Origin: Thiotrichaceae bacterium
Lineage (GTDB): Bacteria > Pseudomonadota > Gammaproteobacteria > Beggiatoales > Beggiatoaceae
Reading direction: 5' to 3'
Length of the DNA: 64,000 nt
Assembly: GCA_011391085.1 (NCBI GenBank)
Contig: JAABRD010000030.1
Location: forward strand, 1 to 64,000
Both the position numbers and the translations under genes were made by a program. Below, one piece after another: positions 60,018 to 64,000 of this stretch. The notes beneath the pieces are model-generated. The model saw nothing but the letters and a program-made list of their open reading frames with translations. It did not search any database and was not told the origin of the DNA. Within the stretch, counting starts at the first letter, position 1. Each line of letters begins with the position of its first letter.

Positions 60018-61082
60018 TTAAGGTGCCTGTTGCGGTGGTTTGCCGTCGCCTACTATCATCACTTCGACGCCATCACGTAACTTGAGTTGACCACTGATAA
60101 CGATCTTATCGGTGGGACTTAACCCTTGCAATACTTCAACCTCTCCCGTGCGTCGTTGACCTTGCGTAATTTTAGTCATCGCCGCTTTCCCGTTGACAAT
60201 TTTGAACACCAACGCCTCTTCTCCTTTGGGAACAATGGCTTGTTCGGGAATCAGATAGGCATTGAGGCGTCTTTCTAACACTAGAGAGATGCGTGCAAAC
60301 ATCCCAGGATATAATAAACCCTCGGAATTTTGGAGACGTGCCCGCAGTAACACCGTGCGCGTATCCTCGTCCAGGGTGGGATCAACTGCGTACACTTCAC
60401 CTGTAAAATCTTGTTTAGAATACGCATCCACCCCCACGCTAACCGTTTGTCCTAATTTGACCTTCGCTAAAAACTTTTCTGGAATCCGAAAATCGAGTTT
60501 GACGGAACTGCTGTCAACGAGAGTGATCAAGTCCTGACCTGTCTGAATATAAGCACCTTGACTGATGTTGCGTAACCCCAGGGTGCCTGCAAACGGGCTA
60601 AAAATTTTGGTCTTTTCCAAACGCACTTGATCCAGTTTATGAAGGGCCAGAGATTCCTCCAGTTTTGCTTGAACCTCATCAAAGGCTTGATGACTGGTTA
60701 AGTTTTTCGCCATCAAATCTTTGACACGTTCAAAACTGATTTTATTCAATTTGACCGCGGCTTCACTTTCTGCCAGACGCGCCTCATATTCAGCGGCATC
60801 TAGGGTGATGAGAATTTGATTGGCGGCCATGGGTTGGCCTTCGGCAAAATGGAAGGTGAGAATGCGTCCTGGGATTTCGGAACGGATGATGACGCTTTCT
60901 TGAGGTAGCAAACTTCCTACTGCCGTGACTTCTTCAATGACGGTACCTAGTTTCACAGCAGCCACTTCTACAGGCATTGCCGGTGGAAGTTTGGGAGGTT
61001 GGGCGAAGACGATTAGGGGTAGTAATAAGTAACAGGTTAGGATAAAAAGGAATTGAGGGAAGTGATAAGAGTTCATAGTCAT
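60018..61082 (-). CDS. RND/MFP efflux periplasmic adaptor protein, orphan
   Basis: A 354-residue exported protein. Signal peptide (LFILTCYLLLPLIVFA), then the membrane-fusion-protein order: barrel start (VTAVGSLLPQESVIIRSEI), lipoyl half (GRILTFHFAEGQPMAANQILITLD), an alpha hairpin (~100-155: EAAVKLNKISFERVKDLMAK), lipoyl half (SPFAGTLGLRNISQGAYIQTGQDLITLVD), beta-barrel and membrane-proximal domain (GLSPTDKIVISGQLKLRDG). It would bridge an inner-membrane RND pump and an outer-membrane channel. No pump gene follows: the next gene downstream is a kinase, and upstream is a repeat region. The partner must be elsewhere. Confidence 0.9.
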   Translation of the reverse strand: MTMNSYHFPQFLFILTCYLLLPLIVFAQPPKLPPAMPVEVAAVKLGTVIEEVTAVGSLLPQESVIIRSEIPGRILTFHFAEGQPMAANQILITLDAAEYEARLAESEAAVKLNKISFERVKDLMAKNLTSHQAFDEVQAKLEESLALHKLDQVRLEKTKIFSPFAGTLGLRNISQGAYIQTGQDLITLVDSSSVKLDFRIPEKFLAKVKLGQTVSVGVDAYSKQDFTGEVYAVDPTLDEDTRTVLLRARLQNSEGLLYPGMFARISLVLERRLNAYLIPEQAIVPKGEEALVFKIVNGKAAMTKITQGQRRTGEVEVLQGLSPTDKIVISGQLKLRDGVEVMIVGDGKPPQQAP

Positions 61083-61149
61083 TGAAAATATGGGTAGTGA
61101 TGCACAAGGTAGTGATGAAATTTTCGACCAAACAATGCACGACTATCGA

Positions 61150-61352
61150 GAATTTGGAGTACGGAATTTATTCCGTTTCAATGGGCGGAATAAATTCCGT
61201 ACTCCAAGAATTTGGAGTACGGAATTTATTCCGTTTCAATGGGTGGAATAAATTCCGTACTCCGAGAATTTGGAGTACGGAATTTATTCCGTTTCAATGG
61301 GCGGAATAAATTCCGTACTCCAAGTTTATAGTCGGAATAAATTCCGTACTCC
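61150..61352. repeat. 58-bp tandem repeat, each unit an inverted repeat
   Basis: Units start at 61150, 61208 and 61266, followed by a half unit to 61352. Each unit is GAATTTGGAGTACGGAATTT and its complement around TTTCAATGGG. The 335-bp gap 61083-61417 holds only this, a GTAGTGATG remnant, and the adaptor leader. Confidence 0.92.
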
Positions 61353-61417
61353 AATGGCAAATTCTTTAACACCGGTGTTATATTAACCCTGTCTTTCCAA
61401 ACCGTCAAGTACCAACC

Positions 61418-61942
61418 TCAGTTTAGCAACCATCGTTCTAAAACCTGATACTGCGCCCCTTTGGTTTCCAATTTGGAACGCACTAAACAAAATTCTTCTA
61501 CGGCCCAAGTCACCGGTGAAATCACTGGCAAATATTCTATCAACCTAGCTTTGCGCATCAAGGTGATATGGGCTTGATAGGGACGTGTTTCAGGGCGATA
61601 GCCATACGGTTGTAACTTCGTGGTCAAATCCGTAACCAAGTGTTGTAAGGGGGGAGGTACTTGCCTAGCACCAAACCAGAGAACTTGGTTTCTTTTCCAA
61701 TATTCCAAAGTATCCAAAGATAACACAAAGCGACGACCGTGCACCGTAGCGGCGGCTTGTTGCATCCCGCGTTTAGTGGTTAAATCGACCTCGCCTATGA
61801 ATATCAAAGTGATATGTAAGTTTTCCACAGGCACTGTTTTACCTGTGGCAGTTTGGGTAGCCAACTGGCTGATAGTTTGCAAACTGTGGCGCACGGTGTC
61901 GGTGGGCCAGAGGGCGAAAAATAAGCGTTCGGTGGGAATCAT
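61418..61942 (-). CDS. thpR: RNA 2',3'-cyclic phosphodiesterase
   Basis: A 174-residue 2H phosphoesterase of the LigT/ThpR family, which opens 2',3'-cyclic phosphates at RNA ends (and can join tRNA halves in vitro). Both H-x-T/S-x motifs are visible: VENLHITLIFIGEV and YQAHITLMRKA. The start RLFFALWPTDTVR is typical. Size is normal. Alone on its strand, with simple repeats on the upstream side. Confidence 0.9.
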   Translation of the reverse strand: MIPTERLFFALWPTDTVRHSLQTISQLATQTATGKTVPVENLHITLIFIGEVDLTTKRGMQQAAATVHGRRFVLSLDTLEYWKRNQVLWFGARQVPPPLQHLVTDLTTKLQPYGYRPETRPYQAHITLMRKARLIEYLPVISPVTWAVEEFCLVRSKLETKGAQYQVLERWLLN

Positions 61943-62157
61943 AAGGATAGTGGATAGCGGGGTTAGTGGAGAGTGGAGAGTGGAGAGTGGAGAGTGAGTA
62001 GCAAAGAATCATACGCGGGAACAGAATCATACGCGGGACTAGAGGCTTCAGCCGGAAATTGCGGCACGTTCCCCGGCTGAAGCCTCTAGTCCCGCATTAT
62101 TGAGAAATCACTATCCACTATCCGTTATCCACTCTCCACTCTCCACTCTCCACTCAA
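61941..62157. repeat. Simple-repeat arms flanking a GACTAGAGGCTTCAGCCGG hairpin
   Basis: GGATAGTGGATAGCGG and four GTGGAGA units (61950-61990) face their complements (62108-62157). Between them, 62034-62096, sits a complete GACTAGAGGCTTCAGCCGG hairpin. The whole forms one nested inverted structure between thpR and the FIST gene. Confidence 0.85.
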
Positions 62158-62170
62158 TCCACTTCACCTG

Positions 62171-63289
62171 CTACAAAAACAGCGTCAGCACCCCCGCGTA
62201 GCCATATAGTCGTTGATAAAAGATTTCACCACTGGCAAAAAATCCTATCAGTGGAAAATCTCCCAAGTGGTTTCGAATCATTTTCAATTCTTGAGAACCT
62301 TTGCCAAACAAATGTTCTCCTCTACCTACGCAAGAGTGATAAATGCCACCTTTGGGCATGGTTTTAAGTCGACTTTTCAAGTGGTTGAGCATTTTTAACA
62401 TGTCTGTCTGCGCCGCGGTGGCTTCCCGGATGGTAAAGATGACGGAAGTGCCAGGTTGTACCATATCTCCGATGGCTAACAACTTGTTGTCCACGTCAAT
62501 TCCGATTAAGTTTCTTACCACATAGTCGCCCATGTCGGAACCGACGATGGGGAGACCGACAAAGATAAGGCCCGACACTTTGTTGAGGTCCTTGGCGAGG
62601 TCTTTGCCAATGTCTTCTTTAAATACCTCTAAGGCTGGGCGGTTGTCTAACCGAATGATGACATTGTTGTTGCATTCCGTCACTTGATGACGCGGGCCAA
62701 GGATGGAACAACCTTGCGCAAGACGGGTGGCGACTTGAATGTGGTTGGCAAACAAGACGCCTGATAAACCGCCTTCGGTAAGGTCGTCGGCAATTTGTAA
62801 ATGTTGATGGCGAGAACTGGTCAGGCCGCCGACGAAAAAACCACTACCGAGGGTGTCGCTGAGTTTAACGAGGAGTTCAGGCACTTTGCCATTGCGCGGG
62901 TCGCCATGAACAATGCCGAACATCGATTGTTGTTGAGTGTACCACTCTTGATGGGATTGGGTAAATTGTTTCAGGTCTTTGTTGACATTCTTAAAGACCC
63001 GAAATGAGTCCTCTGGGAAATGTCCTAACATGACGGCCAAGGCAGGAACATCAAAAGATTCTGTGGCTGGTCCACACACACCTACCCCAACTCCACCTAC
63101 CCAGTGGGGGATACCGGTGTATTTTTTGAAAAAATTGAGAATGTCAGGAAGACTGTCAGAGAACAGGTCAGTGACATATAAAAAGCCTAAATTGGCAAAA
63201 GAGTTCCTCTCTCCCAGTTGAATCAAACAAGCGCGGACTGCATCTTGCCAACGAGAGGCACTGGCGTGGGCAACTTTGAAATTATACAT
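62171..63289 (-). CDS. FIST-domain signal-transduction protein
   Basis: A 372-residue cytoplasmic protein with FIST_N (~20-215: GVGVGVCGPATESFDVPALA, SGFFVGGLTSSRHQH, GLSGVLFANHIQVATRLAQG) and FIST_C (~225-355: NRPALEVFKEDIG, AIGDMVQPGTSVIFTIREA, GGIYHSCVGRGEHLFG, FPLIGFFASGEI). FIST domains are thought to sense small ligands such as amino acids and usually sit beside kinases or GGDEF proteins. Here it is a stand-alone protein. The ATG at 63289 starts MYNFKVAHASAS, the usual FIST start. Fourteen upstream codons are repeat-encoded. Confidence 0.88.
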   Translation of the reverse strand: MYNFKVAHASASRWQDAVRACLIQLGERNSFANLGFLYVTDLFSDSLPDILNFFKKYTGIPHWVGGVGVGVCGPATESFDVPALAVMLGHFPEDSFRVFKNVNKDLKQFTQSHQEWYTQQQSMFGIVHGDPRNGKVPELLVKLSDTLGSGFFVGGLTSSRHQHLQIADDLTEGGLSGVLFANHIQVATRLAQGCSILGPRHQVTECNNNVIIRLDNRPALEVFKEDIGKDLAKDLNKVSGLIFVGLPIVGSDMGDYVVRNLIGIDVDNKLLAIGDMVQPGTSVIFTIREATAAQTDMLKMLNHLKSRLKTMPKGGIYHSCVGRGEHLFGKGSQELKMIRNHLGDFPLIGFFASGEIFYQRLYGYAGVLTLFL

Positions 63290-63351
63290 TAGGGTAATGA
63301 ATAATGAGTTAATGAATAATGAAGGGGACACTGTGCTGGGGTTGCACCTGC

Positions 63352-63478
63352 CCTCCGGCTGAAGCCTCTAGTCCAGCGGTTCCACTTAACACGCTGGACT
63401 AGAGGCTTTAGCCGGGGGGATTGGTGCAAGAGTCAGGAGGTTGACCCACCACCGGCTAAAGCCTCTAGTCCGGCGGTG
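63352..63478. repeat. Cluster of CTAGAGGCTTTAGCCGG arms
   Basis: Three arms in alternating orientation (CCTCCGGCTGAAGCCTCTAG, GACTAGAGGCTTTAGCCGG and complement) between the secF 3' end and the FIST gene. Confidence 0.85.
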
Positions 63479-63500
63479 GCTACTAACCTTCAAAAAAATT

Positions 63501-64000
63501 TTACTCCACCGTCTTTTTCTGAACAATCGTGATGGGCCCCTCCACACCCTCCTTTTGCACTGGTAGCAGATCATTCCGACTGACTCCTAATTGTAAGGCT
63601 AACGCACAGGCAATGTAAATAGAGGAGTAGGTGCCTATGACGATCCCCACAATCAACGTCAATGAGAAGCCGCGTAGCAGTTCACCGCCGAAGAGATAGA
63701 GAATAATGACAACCAATAAGGTGGTCCATGAGGTCATCACCGTTCGACTCAACGTTTGGTTGATGGAGATGTTCATGATTTCTACAGTCGTTTGCTTACG
63801 CAACTTGATAAAGTTGTCTCGAATGCGGTCAAAGACGACGATGGTATCGTTAATGGAGTAGCCAATCACAGCCAGAATGGCAGCTAACACCGTGAGGTCA
63901 AATTCCAAACGAAACAGTGAGAACATGCCGAGAATAAGAATCGGATCATGCAGAAGGGCAATTACCGCACCTATCGCTAATCGATATTGAAAGCGCAGGG
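63501..64000 (-). CDS. secF: Protein-export membrane protein SecF, C-terminal part
   Basis: The gene runs off the window edge, and about 166 codons are visible. The frame continues upstream of the internal ATG at 63926 (RLAIGAVIALLHDPILILGM). Four transmembrane segments typical of the SecF C-terminal half are seen, with the conserved AVIGYSINDTIVVFDRIRDN, INQTLSRTVMTSWTTLLVV and GIVIGTYSSIYIA. SecDF uses the proton gradient to pull secreted proteins through SecYEG. The last residues (EGVEGPITIVQKKTVE) are a polar cytoplasmic tail. Confidence 0.95.
   Translation of the reverse strand, partial: LRFQYRLAIGAVIALLHDPILILGMFSLFRLEFDLTVLAAILAVIGYSINDTIVVFDRIRDNFIKLRKQTTVEIMNISINQTLSRTVMTSWTTLLVVIILYLFGGELLRGFSLTLIVGIVIGTYSSIYIACALALQLGVSRNDLLPVQKEGVEGPITIVQKKTVE

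Noticed and set aside
61150-61352. Possible CRISPR array
   Set aside because: Units are contiguous and identical with no unique spacers, each is itself palindromic, and no cas genes are present.
1-64000. tRNA or rRNA genes
   Set aside because: I saw no cloverleaf with a GGTTCRANTCC arm and no rRNA signature in any intergenic region, though a covariance search was not possible.

Overview
This window looks like part of the chromosome of a gammaproteobacterium, most plausibly a filamentous sulfur bacterium of the Beggiatoa/Thioploca/Thiomargarita kind. That placement is an inference from several traits seen together: a heme d1 (nir) cluster, PHB phasin, very large hybrid sensor kinases, PEGA and formylglycine-generating-enzyme-like (FGE-like) secreted proteins, Rpn-type nucleases, VapBC modules, and an extreme load of short palindromic intergenic repeats. 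No rRNA, tRNA, CRISPR array, or complete transposon or prophage was recognised.

Layout. 1-8.1 kb is accessory DNA. It holds scrambled remains of a citrate-synthase-like gene and then two copies of a cassette (vapB or vapBC on +, PEGA protein on -, PEGA+FGE-like protein on -), separated by a DUF4351-type gene with an in-frame 12-bp repeat. The two FGE-like proteins diverge sharply only in their last ~40 residues, which resembles the variable region of diversity-generating retroelement targets. 8.2-13 kb holds a coiled-coil secreted protein and nirC-nirF-nirD-nirL-nirG, with nirS, nirH, nirJ and nirE absent. A large inverted repeat array and an FNR/DNR-like box lie upstream of nirC. 13.6-22.4 kb has a membrane TPR protein, a lipoprotein subtilase, a methyltransferase-endonuclease fusion and a TPR-OGT glycosyltransferase. 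22.6-25.4 kb carries hexose-6-phosphate mutarotase and zwf. 25.7-27.7 kb is a three-gene operon of unknown function. It is followed by a phasin with PhaR-like palindromes, clpB, a tandem pair of Rpn nucleases, aroE, a secreted S33 peptidase, a third Rpn gene and an HD/nucleotidyltransferase pair.

39.4-59.9 kb is a signalling island. It contains a PAS-cyclase-receiver protein, two hybrid kinase + GGDEF pairs facing each other around cysM, and three further hybrid kinases carrying eight receiver domains between them. This links cAMP, c-di-GMP and phosphorelay signalling. The window ends with an orphan RND-type adaptor, thpR, a FIST sensor protein and the 3' part of secF.

Nearly every intergenic gap contains members of at least seven palindromic repeat families, some nested inside one another (up to three levels at 28.46-28.68 kb). 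Several gene ends and leader peptides are built from repeat sequence, so several starts given here are shorter than the longest open frame.
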